DNA of 29,119 nt from JAVBQJ01 sp031549115 (GTDB taxonomy: Bacteria; Verrucomicrobiota; Lentisphaeria; Victivallales; Victivallaceae). Positions 22,759 to 29,119 of this stretch are shown here, in pieces (the first letter of the stretch is position 1; each line of letters begins with the position of its first letter). The notes beneath the pieces are model-generated. The model worked only from the letters and a program-made list of their open reading frames with translations, made no database searches and was not told where the DNA came from. Location: the NCBI GenBank assembly GCA_031549115.1, contig JAVBQJ010000101.1, forward strand, positions 1 to 29,119. Direction: 5' to 3'. Made by a program: the position numbers and the translations under genes.

Positions 22759-23673
22759 ATGGAATTCCCGAATTTTTTCGTTTTTGATGAGAGCTTTTTT
22801 TATGCGCTTTCCGGAACTCGCTGGCCGCTGGTGATTCGAACGTTTTCCAACAGGCAGGCCCTGGTGCCGCCGCATAGTCATGCGTTTTTCGAATTGGTGG
22901 TTGTGATCAGTGGGCACGGCACCTATATGGATGACGAGGGGGAGCATTACCATCTGTCGCCCGGATGCGTGCTGTTGCTCAAACCGGGAATGATCCACGG
23001 TTATGTGGAACAGCAGCAGTTGACCGCGACCAATATTCTGTGGCTGCCCGAACAGTTGGACATGCGGCTGTATGATCTGACCGAATGTCCCGGCTACCAC
23101 GCGTTGTTCGAGCTGGAACCGGAGAGCCGCAAGCATTACCGGATGCGGGGGTCGTTGGAGTTGTCCGCATCGCAGCTGGCCGAAGTGATGGTGCTGCTGC
23201 AGCATTTGCAGTACGAACAGCAGCAGGCGCAGCCGGGAGGATTGTTGGCCAGTATCGGTATATTCAGTCAACTGCTGGTATTGCTGTGCCGTTGTTACCG
23301 GGAATCGGGATCGGAGGTGAAACAGGAATTTCTGCGCATGGAAAAGGTGTTGGCGTTTGTTCGCAAAAATTATCATGCCCCGGTTTCCCGGGCGCAGCTG
23401 GCGCGGCTGGTATCGATGAGCGAAGTCACCTTTTCCCGGAAGTTTCAACGGATGATGGGCTGTACGCCGTCGGAGTATCTGTTGAATATCCGTTTCCTGC
23501 AGGTGGAAAAAATGCTGCGTATCACTTCCGAAAACCTTTCGACGGTGGCATTGCGCTGCGGCTTTTCCGACGGCAACCACCTCAGCCACATGTTCAAGAA
23601 GCGCTACGGTGAAACGCCCCGCCAATTCCGTCTGCGTTGTGCCGCGGAAATGAAAATAACCGGTGAGTCATGA
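22759..23673 (+). CDS. AraC-family transcriptional regulator (cassette 3)
   Basis: A 304-residue AraC-type regulator. Residues about 30-95 form a cupin sensor domain (VPPHSHAFFELVVVISGHGT, then LLLKPGMIHGY). Residues about 200-292 hold the two helix-turn-helix units of the family (SRAQLARLVSMSEVTFSRKF; ENLSTVALRCGFSDGNHLSHMF, then KKRYGETPRQFR). Such proteins usually activate sugar-use genes when a ligand binds the cupin. The strong GGAGGAGGT site lies directly before the ATG. It is divergent from the TIM-barrel-like gene, so cassette 3 is its likely target. Its TGA overlaps the ATG of the next gene (ATGA), showing coupled translation with the broken lipoprotein gene. Confidence 0.9.
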   Translation: MEFPNFFVFDESFFYALSGTRWPLVIRTFSNRQALVPPHSHAFFELVVVISGHGTYMDDEGEHYHLSPGCVLLLKPGMIHGYVEQQQLTATNILWLPEQLDMRLYDLTECPGYHALFELEPESRKHYRMRGSLELSASQLAEVMVLLQHLQYEQQQAQPGGLLASIGIFSQLLVLLCRCYRESGSEVKQEFLRMEKVLAFVRKNYHAPVSRAQLARLVSMSEVTFSRKFQRMMGCTPSEYLLNIRFLQVEKMLRITSENLSTVALRCGFSDGNHLSHMFKKRYGETPRQFRLRCAAEMKITGES

Positions 23674-23975
23674 AACGGAATGCGACTCTGCTGGCGTTGC
23701 TGGCGCTTTTCGTGGCCGGGTGTCCGGCGGACAAGCTGACGCCGACGGTGGCGCAGGTGCGGAATTTGCTCATTGCGGTCGACGCGTTGCCGCCGGAAAA
23801 GTGGCGGGAAGAGGAGTTGTTCAATACGGAGGAATTCCGGGAGCTGGCGGTGTTCTGCCAGCAGAATTTACCGTGGGTCGCGGCGGATTGGGAGGCGATT
23901 TGCCGCAATTTTCCGGGGAAGCTGTCCGCCCTTCGCGCACGTACCGGTATCGGTATTCGGCCGAAGATCTGTTGA
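23670..23975 (+). CDS. Lipoprotein, N-terminal fragment of a probably frameshifted gene
   Basis: A 101-residue frame starting at an ATG that overlaps the AraC stop (ATGA). It has a lipoprotein signal: MKRNATLLALLALFVAGC, with the lipobox Cys at residue 18. The mature part is helical and acidic (LPPEKWREEELFNTEEFREL). The frame runs out at 23973-23975, shortly after a run of four G at 23915-23918. From that point the -1 frame reads like coding sequence and continues without a stop into the next entry. One extra G in the run would join the two parts into a single lipoprotein of about 407 residues. I recognise no domain. Confidence 0.6.
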   Translation: MKRNATLLALLALFVAGCPADKLTPTVAQVRNLLIAVDALPPEKWREEELFNTEEFRELAVFCQQNLPWVAADWEAICRNFPGKLSALRARTGIGIRPKIC

Positions 23976-23977
23976 TT

Positions 23978-24892
23978 ATGGCGCTGAATAGCCAGCCGTC
24001 GCAATACTCCCGGTTCCATGTTTACATGAAGCCGCGGGAGTGTTTTCCGGCGTTGGCGGCGGTCCTGCGCTCGCTGGCGGCACGGGGAGAGCCGGATAAA
24101 TACGAGGCGGTATTCTTCAGCGGCTCGCCTTACTGGAGGTATAATTATTACCGCGACGACGTGGCGGCCATTCTCGGCGAGGCCGGCGCCGCCCGGGAGC
24201 GTTTGCGCGGGCCGAAGCGGGCCGAAAACGTCAAAAAGTATCTCGACGGTTCTTATCTGTACAGTGACTTAGCGTGGCGGATTTATCCGTGTGCGTCCGG
24301 GTCCCCGAAAATTCCCTGGCGGCAGCTGGTCGACGATCCGGAATTCACTCCGGAGCTCTTTTATACGTTGACGGCGTACGCCAATTACCGGGGCGCCGAT
24401 GCGAAGGAGACGCTCGAACGCCCCGCCGCTGTTGTCGATTTGCGGACGATCGTCGAAGACACCCGGGCGTTGGAAGCGACGGTGATGCGCTTCCCGGAGC
24501 CGGAAACCGAAGCGCGGCGGGAGTTCGAGCAATTGTCGCGGCAATATGACAATTGGCTGTATTCGTACAGCGCGGAGTTGATTCTGCTGGAATGGCTGCG
24601 GGATACGCGGCGCAGTATTCCGAACCGGCGGTTGATCATTGATATGCTGTGGCACGGGTTGTGCGCCGAGGACCAGGTTGAGCGTTTCCTGCCGATGCTG
24701 CGGCTGGCGGAGGAGGCGTTGCGGCGCCGCGCCTGGGAGCGCATGCCGGAGTTTTTGAAGAAAGACACGGCGTTTTCTCCCGGCGAACCGCTTTCCGATG
24801 AAGATTTTTTCCGGTTGCTGCGGAAAATCCGCGAAAACGCCGAAGTCGGCGGCGTACTCATGAAGTTGCAAAATAGCGACGCTTCCCGGTAA
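23978..24892 (+). CDS. C-terminal part of the frameshifted lipoprotein gene
   Basis: A frame of 304 residues from the first ATG after the upstream stop; the same frame is open back to about 23919 and reads plausibly (RTYRYRYSAEDLLIMAL). The protein is helix-rich with many Arg, Glu and Trp (LILLEWLRDTRRSIPNRRLI). No domain is recognised and no signal peptide is present, although the fragment before it carries one. No good ribosome binding site lies before the ATG. It may be translated by coupling from the upstream stop, may be dead, or the break may be a sequencing error. It ends just before an intrinsic terminator. Confidence 0.6.
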   Translation: MALNSQPSQYSRFHVYMKPRECFPALAAVLRSLAARGEPDKYEAVFFSGSPYWRYNYYRDDVAAILGEAGAARERLRGPKRAENVKKYLDGSYLYSDLAWRIYPCASGSPKIPWRQLVDDPEFTPELFYTLTAYANYRGADAKETLERPAAVVDLRTIVEDTRALEATVMRFPEPETEARREFEQLSRQYDNWLYSYSAELILLEWLRDTRRSIPNRRLIIDMLWHGLCAEDQVERFLPMLRLAEEALRRRAWERMPEFLKKDTAFSPGEPLSDEDFFRLLRKIRENAEVGGVLMKLQNSDASR

Positions 24893-24895
24893 ATT

Positions 24896-24922
24896 CCGGA
24901 ATTTTCCGGTTTGCTTTTTTTT
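24896..24922 (+). terminator. Intrinsic terminator after the araC-lipoprotein operon
   Basis: CCGGA-ATTT-TCCGG forms a stem within the palindrome at 24896-24909, followed by TTTGC and eight T residues. It starts three bases after the TAA. The G+C-rich stem plus T-run is a standard rho-independent terminator. Confidence 0.65.
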
Positions 24923-24939
24923 ATTTGCCAATCTATATT
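24911..24939 (+). promoter_or_regulatory. Candidate promoter of the CNNM/CorC-type gene
   Basis: TTGCTT (24911-24916), 17 bases, TATATT (24934-24939). The -10 box is good (5/6) and the -35 weak (3/6). It overlaps the T-run of the preceding terminator. Confidence 0.35.
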
Positions 24940-24975
24940 AATTCATCTGCCCGGAATTCTTCATGTGGAGGAAGG

Positions 24976-26349
24976 GTGGGCAGCGGTCAAAACCAAGGAA
25001 TAATTTTGGAAGACGGCGGTTTATTGGTTCTGCAGTTGCTTTTTCTGGGGTTTCTGATTTTACTCAATGCGTTTTTTGCCTCTTCGGAGGTGGCGCTGAT
25101 TTCACTCGCTCCCGCAACGCTGCGGAAATTGGAAGCCGAAGGCTCCCGACGCGGCCGCCGTCTCAAACGGCTGTTGAAAAATTCCGGGCGGTTTCTCGCC
25201 ACCGTTCAGGTTGGCGTCACCTTCGCCGGATTCATGGCCAGCGCTTTCGCCGCGGAGAGTTTCTCCGATCCGATCGCCGCGTTCCTGTATGAGCACGGCT
25301 TCGCGTTTTTGGGCAAAAGCGCACTCGACGGCATTATCGTAGTAGCGATCACGCTGGTGCTCTCTTACGTTTCGTTGGTATTCGGCGAGTTGATCCCCAA
25401 GCAGTTGGGGTTGCGCTACGCCGAAACCGTGGCGCTGTATGCCGCCGGTCCCATCGAAATGTTCGCCAAATTGACCGCGCCCTTTGTCTGGATTCTCAAT
25501 GCTTCGGTCAATTGTGTTCTCAAGATCTTCGGCGGCGCCTTCCATGATTCCCGACAGGTCACGGAGGAGGAGATCCGCATGATGGTCGACCTCGGCGAGG
25601 AAAACGGAACCATCGAGAGCGACGAAAAGCGCATGATCGAAAATGTCTTTGAATTCAACAACATCACCGCCGGCGAGGTGATGACGCACCGTACCGAGGT
25701 GGTGGCGCTCGATATTGACGCTCCGCCCGAAGAGGTGGAGTCGGTGTTGCTGCATTGCGGTTTTTCCCGGGTGCCGGTATATCGGGGGGAAATCGACCAG
25801 ATCGTCGGTTTCCTCCATTTCCGTGAATATCTCATCGCCCGGCTGCGCGGGGAAACGCCGCCCGGACTGAACGAATTGCTGAAGCCGGTCTATCTGGCGC
25901 CGGCTTCGATGCGCGCCAACGTGTTGTTCCGCAATCTGCAGAGCAAAAAATTCGGCATGGCGGTGATCCTGGACGAATTCGGCGGCACCTCCGGCATCGT
26001 CACCATCGAGGACCTGCTCGAAGAAATCGTCGGCAGCCTTTACGACGAATACGACGACGCCGACGCCGAAATGGAAAAATTGAGCGAAAACGAGTGGCGT
26101 ATCGACGGCGCCATGCGCGTCGATGAAATTTCCAGGCTGCTGGAATTGACCTTTCCCCGCGAAGAGGAATTCGACACCATCGGCGGCTTGGTTTTCGGCC
26201 ACCTCGACGCGGTTCCCACCGTGGGCGCCGTGGTCGAACTGACCGACTCCGGCATCGTGATCCGGGTCGAATCCGTCGAAGAACGCCGCGTCGACAAAGT
26301 CATCCTCCAATACACCCCCAAGTCCGAACCTGAAGAGGTTGAGGCGTAG
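24976..26349 (+). CDS. CNNM/CorC-HlyC family membrane protein (hemolysin-related)
   Basis: About 457 residues. Residues about 15-190 are a CNNM (DUF21) membrane domain (FLILLNAFFASSEVALISLA, then SYVSLVFGELIPKQLG). Two CBS domains follow (GEVMTHRTEVVALD; SRVPVYRGEIDQIVGFLHFREYL; ILDEFGGTSGIVTIEDLLEE). The last 85 residues are the CorC_HlyC domain (WRIDGAMRVDEISRLL; FDTIGGLVFGHL). Members take part in Mg2+ or Co2+ handling; the hemolysin name is historical. The start is uncertain: the GTG at 24976 has GGAGG four bases before it, while the TTG at 25006 has AAGGA at six bases and would give a more usual N-terminus. A copy of the dispersed repeat starts 12 bases after the stop. Confidence 0.88.
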   Translation: MGSGQNQGIILEDGGLLVLQLLFLGFLILLNAFFASSEVALISLAPATLRKLEAEGSRRGRRLKRLLKNSGRFLATVQVGVTFAGFMASAFAAESFSDPIAAFLYEHGFAFLGKSALDGIIVVAITLVLSYVSLVFGELIPKQLGLRYAETVALYAAGPIEMFAKLTAPFVWILNASVNCVLKIFGGAFHDSRQVTEEEIRMMVDLGEENGTIESDEKRMIENVFEFNNITAGEVMTHRTEVVALDIDAPPEEVESVLLHCGFSRVPVYRGEIDQIVGFLHFREYLIARLRGETPPGLNELLKPVYLAPASMRANVLFRNLQSKKFGMAVILDEFGGTSGIVTIEDLLEEIVGSLYDEYDDADAEMEKLSENEWRIDGAMRVDEISRLLELTFPREEEFDTIGGLVFGHLDAVPTVGAVVELTDSGIVIRVESVEERRVDKVILQYTPKSEPEEVEA

Positions 26350-26360
26350 TTGGAGGCTTG

Positions 26361-26800
26361 GCGGTTTGAGAGTGTGGTAATTTTGACGGCGGACGCAGGG
26401 CCGCATTGCGCCCCGGTTCACGCGGGGGCTCTCGCTACGCTCACATTCATGAGCTTGCTCTTCCCCCTCGGGGACAGGCCCCTCGGTTTCGGCTTCGCCA
26501 TCCGCCCCTCCCAACCCCGATCGCTCAGCCGCTCGGCTTCACGTTTTTGCCGCCAATTGGCGGCAAAAACTCTTGTTCGCTGCTCACTCCCTGCCGGTCG
26601 TTCGGACGCGACCCCCTCAGCGCACTGAAGTGCGCCGTTCGCCGGGGGGGGCTTCGTGCCGTGCTCCTTGGCGCGAGCTTCGCTGCGCCAATTCCTAGCT
26701 GGCCAGGTCGCGCCTGACCGGCGCTCCCCCGCACGCGCTCACAAGTGGACGGTATTGCGATGGGCGCGCGGCAACGGTTGAATCATGTGCCGCACCGGCG
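26361..26800 (+). repeat. Dispersed hairpin-rich intergenic repeat, copy B
   Basis: It begins 12 bases after the CNNM/CorC stop and fills the gap to the next gene's 3' end. Its similarity to copy A starts at GCGGTTTGAG (26361). It holds a perfect 28-base palindrome at 26543-26570 (arms GTTTTTGCCGCCAA and its complement), the stem GCGCACT-GA-AGTGCGC at 26620-26635, and TTGGCGC...GCGCCAA at 26668-26691. About 77 bases near 26429-26505 are absent from copy A. The right end, close to 26800, is not sharp. Confidence 0.75.
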
Positions 26801-26815
26801 GCGCACAACCAACTC

Positions 26816-28621
26816 TCAAGCCAGCGACCGGATCAGCCCTGCGGTCAAACGGTACTTGTCCTTGAGAAAAGGCGGAATGATATACAAATTATGCCCGTGT
26901 TCCAGAATGATGCGCGCGAGCTCACACGCGTGCTCCATGCCGGCGGCGACCGCGTGATCGGGCCCGGCGGCTTCGAGCGTGGTGACGATGCCGTCGGGGA
27001 CGGTGACGCCGGGGATCAGGCCGCGGCGGAGCCGCTGGGCGGTTTTGACACTGCCGAGCGGCATGATGCCGACGAAAAGCGCGGTGGTTTTCCCGTCGAC
27101 AAAGGCGATTCGGCGCTCCAGCTCTTCCAATTGGTCAAGCCCGAAAATGGGCTGGGTGAATACGGCTTCGGCTCCGGCGGCGATCTTCCGCTGCAGCCAT
27201 TGCGCGGCGCTTTCAGGGTTGTGCCCCGGGCCATAGGCGCAGGCGCGAACGAAAGGCTGCGCCCGTTTGAGCGCCTGGTCGTTGAGAAGCCAGCCCTCGC
27301 CGAGCAGCGTCAACATTTTCAGCATCGCCCCGGCGTCGCTGACATCGGTGGTACGATGCGACAGACGGTTGAACGGGCCGAGGGCGGGTGGATCGCCGGA
27401 AACGGCCAGAATACCATGGACGCCGAGCTCCCAGGCGCCGAACATATTGGCATACAGCTTGCTCAAGTTGGCGTTGGAGGCGGCCTGATGGATCACGACT
27501 TCGGCGGCGGCTCCGGCGGCCTGGCGGATCAAGGCGGCGGCGGCCAACGGATCGCAGCCGGGGTTGCCGGTGGGGCAATCGGGAACGGTGAAAAACACCC
27601 GCTCATCCGCCGCCAGCTCCCGCGCCAGCGCCAAAGCCGGCGCCGGATCGCTGTCGGCAGGGAAACGCAGCTCCACCGCGATACGTTTCGTCCGGCTGCG
27701 CACGGCTTCGCGCAACGGATTGGCGGGAATTTCCGGCATGATCGCCGGGACCGGAGCCACACCGGCGCCATCGGAGCGTCGCGGCAGCACCGGGCGGCCG
27801 CGCCAGCGCTTGGCGAGCAACGCGATGTGTTCGGGGGTGGTGCCGCAGCAGCCGCCGAAAGCCGCGACGCCGGAATTGTACCAGTATTCGACTTCGGCGG
27901 CCAACGCATCCAGCGGCAGATTGTAACGGACCTGCCCGCGATTGACCGCCGGGGTCCCGGCATTGGGATAAACCAGCAGCGGCACGTCGATCTCCCGCAA
28001 CAGCACCTCCAGTGTGTCGGTCACCAGAAACGGCGCGGCGCAATTCAAGCCGATGGCGCGCGCTCCGGCATCGACCGCATAGTTCGCCAGCGTCACCGCC
28101 TGATTTCGGGCGGCGCGGCTGGCGAAACGGTTGGCGTTCAACGAAAAAATGAATGGAACGCCGGAACTTCCGGCGGCATCGATGGCCGGACGGGCTTCCC
28201 GCGGCGCGGCGAAGGTTTCCAGCAGCAGCAGATCCGGTTTTTCCCGAACCAGCACTCCGACCTGATCGCCATAGATCCGTTCGATCTCGGCCGGCGAGAT
28301 TTCGCCGATCAAGTCGAGCGGTCCGACGGAAGCGGCGACCGATGCCGCGCTTCCGGCGCATTCACGGGCCAATCCCACCGCCAGATGAACGATCTCGGCC
28401 CGTACCGCCGCGTCGGGGATGGCCATGGCGTTGGCGGCAAAGGTATCGGTGGTGATGACTTCCGCTCCGGCGTCGAGGTATTGCCGGTAAAGAGCGCGCA
28501 GACGGCCGCGTCCGGTTTCACTCAATACCAGTGTTTCGGGATCGGCGCTCGACAACATCGTGCCGGTCGGACCGTCGAAAATGACGATCTCCTTTCCCAG
28601 TCGTTCCCATATCGGATGCAT
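26816..28621 (-). CDS. Bifunctional homocysteine S-methyltransferase / methylenetetrahydrofolate reductase
   Basis: A 601-residue fusion. Residues 1-290 are a homocysteine S-methyltransferase domain (FDGPTGTML at the start; zinc ligands Cys194 in GLNCA and Cys258-Cys259 in GGCCGTTPEH). Residues about 305-601 are a methylenetetrahydrofolate reductase-type TIM barrel (HGILAVSGDPPALGPFN; FTQPIFGLDQLEELERRI; GIMPLGS). Together they would make 5-methyl-THF and pass a methyl group to homocysteine, giving methionine in the cytoplasm. This is the YitJ-like layout. The methyl donor of the first domain (a betaine-type, S-methylmethionine or folate donor) cannot be read from sequence. AAGGGG lies before the ATG. 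It stands alone, between two copies of the dispersed repeat, with its own promoter. Confidence 0.9.
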   Translation of the reverse strand: MHPIWERLGKEIVIFDGPTGTMLSSADPETLVLSETGRGRLRALYRQYLDAGAEVITTDTFAANAMAIPDAAVRAEIVHLAVGLARECAGSAASVAASVGPLDLIGEISPAEIERIYGDQVGVLVREKPDLLLLETFAAPREARPAIDAAGSSGVPFIFSLNANRFASRAARNQAVTLANYAVDAGARAIGLNCAAPFLVTDTLEVLLREIDVPLLVYPNAGTPAVNRGQVRYNLPLDALAAEVEYWYNSGVAAFGGCCGTTPEHIALLAKRWRGRPVLPRRSDGAGVAPVPAIMPEIPANPLREAVRSRTKRIAVELRFPADSDPAPALALARELAADERVFFTVPDCPTGNPGCDPLAAAALIRQAAGAAAEVVIHQAASNANLSKLYANMFGAWELGVHGILAVSGDPPALGPFNRLSHRTTDVSDAGAMLKMLTLLGEGWLLNDQALKRAQPFVRACAYGPGHNPESAAQWLQRKIAAGAEAVFTQPIFGLDQLEELERRIAFVDGKTTALFVGIMPLGSVKTAQRLRRGLIPGVTVPDGIVTTLEAAGPDHAVAAGMEHACELARIILEHGHNLYIIPPFLKDKYRLTAGLIRSLA

Positions 28622-28658
28622 CCATGCCCCTTTCGTGTGATTATACAGATATCCTTAT

Positions 28659-28687
28659 AATATACTCCCGTTTGGGCGCCGCGTCAA
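28659..28687 (-). promoter_or_regulatory. Sigma-70 promoter of the methionine-synthesis fusion gene
   Basis: On the minus strand TTGACG (28687-28682), 17 bases, TATATT (28664-28659). Each hexamer matches 5 of 6. The start site would be near 28652, about 30 bases before the ATG. A second TATAAT at 28645-28640 has no matching -35. The leader is too short for a riboswitch. The -35 box touches the edge of repeat copy C. Confidence 0.6.
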
Positions 28688-28689
28688 TG

Positions 28690-28981
28690 TCGAGTCCATA
28701 TGTGCGCATGGCAGCGGACGGCAACGGACCGCTACGGACAACAACAGACACGGCTGTATGACGTGCCATACCGCTGTCCGTGGCGCGCCTCCGACGGCCC
28801 ATAGCCATTGTCGCGCGTCCTCCGTGCCACCACCTACTTGTGAGCGCGCACAGGCCGGAGCGCCGGTCAGGCGCGACCGTGCCGTTAGGAATTGGCGCAG
28901 CGAAGCTCGCGCCAAGGAGTGAGCAGCGAATGGAGTTTTTGCCGCCAATTGGCGGCAAAAACGTGAAGCCGAGCGGCTGAG
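28690..28981 (-). repeat. Dispersed hairpin-rich intergenic repeat, copy C
   Basis: Third copy, in reverse orientation. It has the perfect 28-base palindrome (28935-28962), the TTGGCGC...GCGCCAA stem (28892-28915) and the distal part shared with copy A (GGCGCGCCACG, then GTATGGC-AC-GTCATAC). It lacks the part before CTCAGCCGC and an internal block of about 75 bases, lost between two CTCC motifs that are still separate in copy B. It lies between the partial minus-strand gene and the promoter of the fusion gene. Confidence 0.75.
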
Positions 28982-28989
28982 ATGGTGTG

Positions 28990-29004
28990 TCAAAAGTCAA
29001 GCAT
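28990..29004 (-). other. Orphan start codon with strong ribosome binding site (gene remnant)
   Basis: On the minus strand AAGGAG lies six bases before an ATG that opens a frame of only four codons (MLDF) and then TGA. A site this good normally starts a real gene. Repeat copy C begins nine bases beyond the stop, so the gene that belonged here was probably lost when the repeat arrived or by a deletion. Confidence 0.35.
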
Positions 29005-29033
29005 TGATTTCTCCTTTTTTCAGAAAATCTGGA

Positions 29034-29119
29034 TCAAATGGTGTGTTGTTCACGACCATGCTGCGCAAGATCAGCAATAATTTTCGCATACAGGCGCACC
29101 TGGCGGTCAATGGCTTTTT
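29034..29119 (-). CDS. C-terminal fragment of an unidentified gene (5' end outside window)
   Basis: On the minus strand the frame is open from the window edge to the TGA at 29036-29034, ending KAIDRQVRLYAKIIADLAQH and seven more residues. It looks like a helical, charged C-terminus. A second frame is also open here and ends later (FDPDFLKKGEINA, stop at 28999-28997), and its TGA overlaps the orphan ATG, so which frame is coding is not certain. The identity is unknown. Confidence 0.4.
   Translation of the reverse strand, partial: KAIDRQVRLYAKIIADLAQHGREQHTI

Noticed and set aside
23900..23980. Programmed -1 frameshifting joining the two lipoprotein parts
   Set aside because: No X-XXY-YYZ heptamer in the right phase; the GGGG-AAG sequence allows re-pairing only in the P site. 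A one-base deletion is simpler.
26543..26570. The 28-base palindrome of the repeats as an intrinsic terminator
   Set aside because: The T-run comes before the GC stem and the A-run after it, on both strands because it is palindromic. This is the wrong order for rho-independent termination.
26406..26717. Protein-like open frames inside the dispersed repeats (QPLGFTFLPPIGGKNS and similar)
   Set aside because: They are shared by the copies because the DNA repeat is shared. Differences are non-synonymous but keep hairpin pairing, copy C breaks the frame's continuity with its deletion, and no start site fits.
26891..28660. A 589-codon open frame on the plus strand, antisense to the methionine-synthesis fusion gene
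   Set aside because: The minus-strand gene has all zinc ligands and MTHFR motifs; the plus-strand frame is rich in Gly, Arg and Gln repeats with no recognisable fold.
28990..29119. End of the window as an IS66-type insertion sequence (coupled small frames)
   Set aside because: Two overlapping short frames and a coupled ATG recall IS66 tnpA/tnpB, but no transposase motif and no terminal inverted repeats are visible in this fragment.
1..29119. CRISPR arrays, rRNA or tRNA genes
   Set aside because: No regularly spaced short repeats and no recognisable rRNA or tRNA segments were seen in any intergenic gap; the gaps hold promoters, hairpins and the dispersed repeats.

Overview
The window looks like chromosomal DNA of a Lentisphaerota (Victivallales-like) bacterium with a high-GC genome. 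The main evidence is three type II pseudopilin-like proteins that share the same N-terminus (FTLIELLVVIAIIAIL...) and a C-terminal H-X9-DG motif. Each sits directly in front of a large secreted carbohydrate-active protein, and several enzymes (DUF4838, GH123_N/DUF6067-like, GH78-like) are of types I associate with Lentisphaerota and Planctomycetota. This taxonomic call is inference; there is no rRNA or other marker gene here.

Layout. Positions 1-416 hold the end of a creatininase-family gene. An AT-rich fic gene (693-1841) follows, with its own strong promoter and a palindrome, and converges on a dedA-type membrane gene (1877-2485, minus). Cassette 1 (2663-8190, minus) is a promoter, a GntR/LacI-type regulator, an H-X9-DG pseudopilin and a 1219-residue secreted putative glycosidase. 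A housekeeping-like block (8260-11755) holds a lipoprotein, a zinc-ribbon/transmembrane/coiled-coil protein, XerC and, divergently, an exported SH3b protein. Cassette 2 (12309-17227, plus) repeats the cassette 1 plan: operators and consensus promoter, LacI regulator, pseudopilin, 1000-residue LamG-glycosidase. Cassette 3 (17146-22651, minus, with a divergent AraC gene at 22759-23673) holds a TIM-barrel-like protein, a pseudopilin, a DUF4838 protein and a GH78-like enzyme. After AraC come a lipoprotein gene that seems broken by a one-base deletion, a CNNM/CorC-type protein (24976-26349), and a fused homocysteine methyltransferase/methylenetetrahydrofolate reductase (26816-28621, minus). The window ends in a partial gene on the minus strand.

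How the genes work together (inference): each cassette would sense a sugar or glycan fragment through its own regulator class, then co-express one pseudopilin with one or more hydrolases. The fixed gene order, gaps of 4 to 22 bases between pseudopilin and hydrolase, and near-consensus promoters with palindromes beside the regulators support this. The two largest hydrolases appear to be distant paralogues that share a YFD...DGE acidic motif pair.

The most unusual element is a dispersed intergenic repeat of about 290-440 bases, present three times (11834-12268 plus, 26361-26800 plus, 28690-28981 minus). It contains several hairpins, and two stems differ between copies by paired, compensatory base changes. 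Every copy lies just downstream of a gene on its own strand, which suggests a structured 3' RNA element or a mobile hairpin-rich repeat that I cannot match to a named family.
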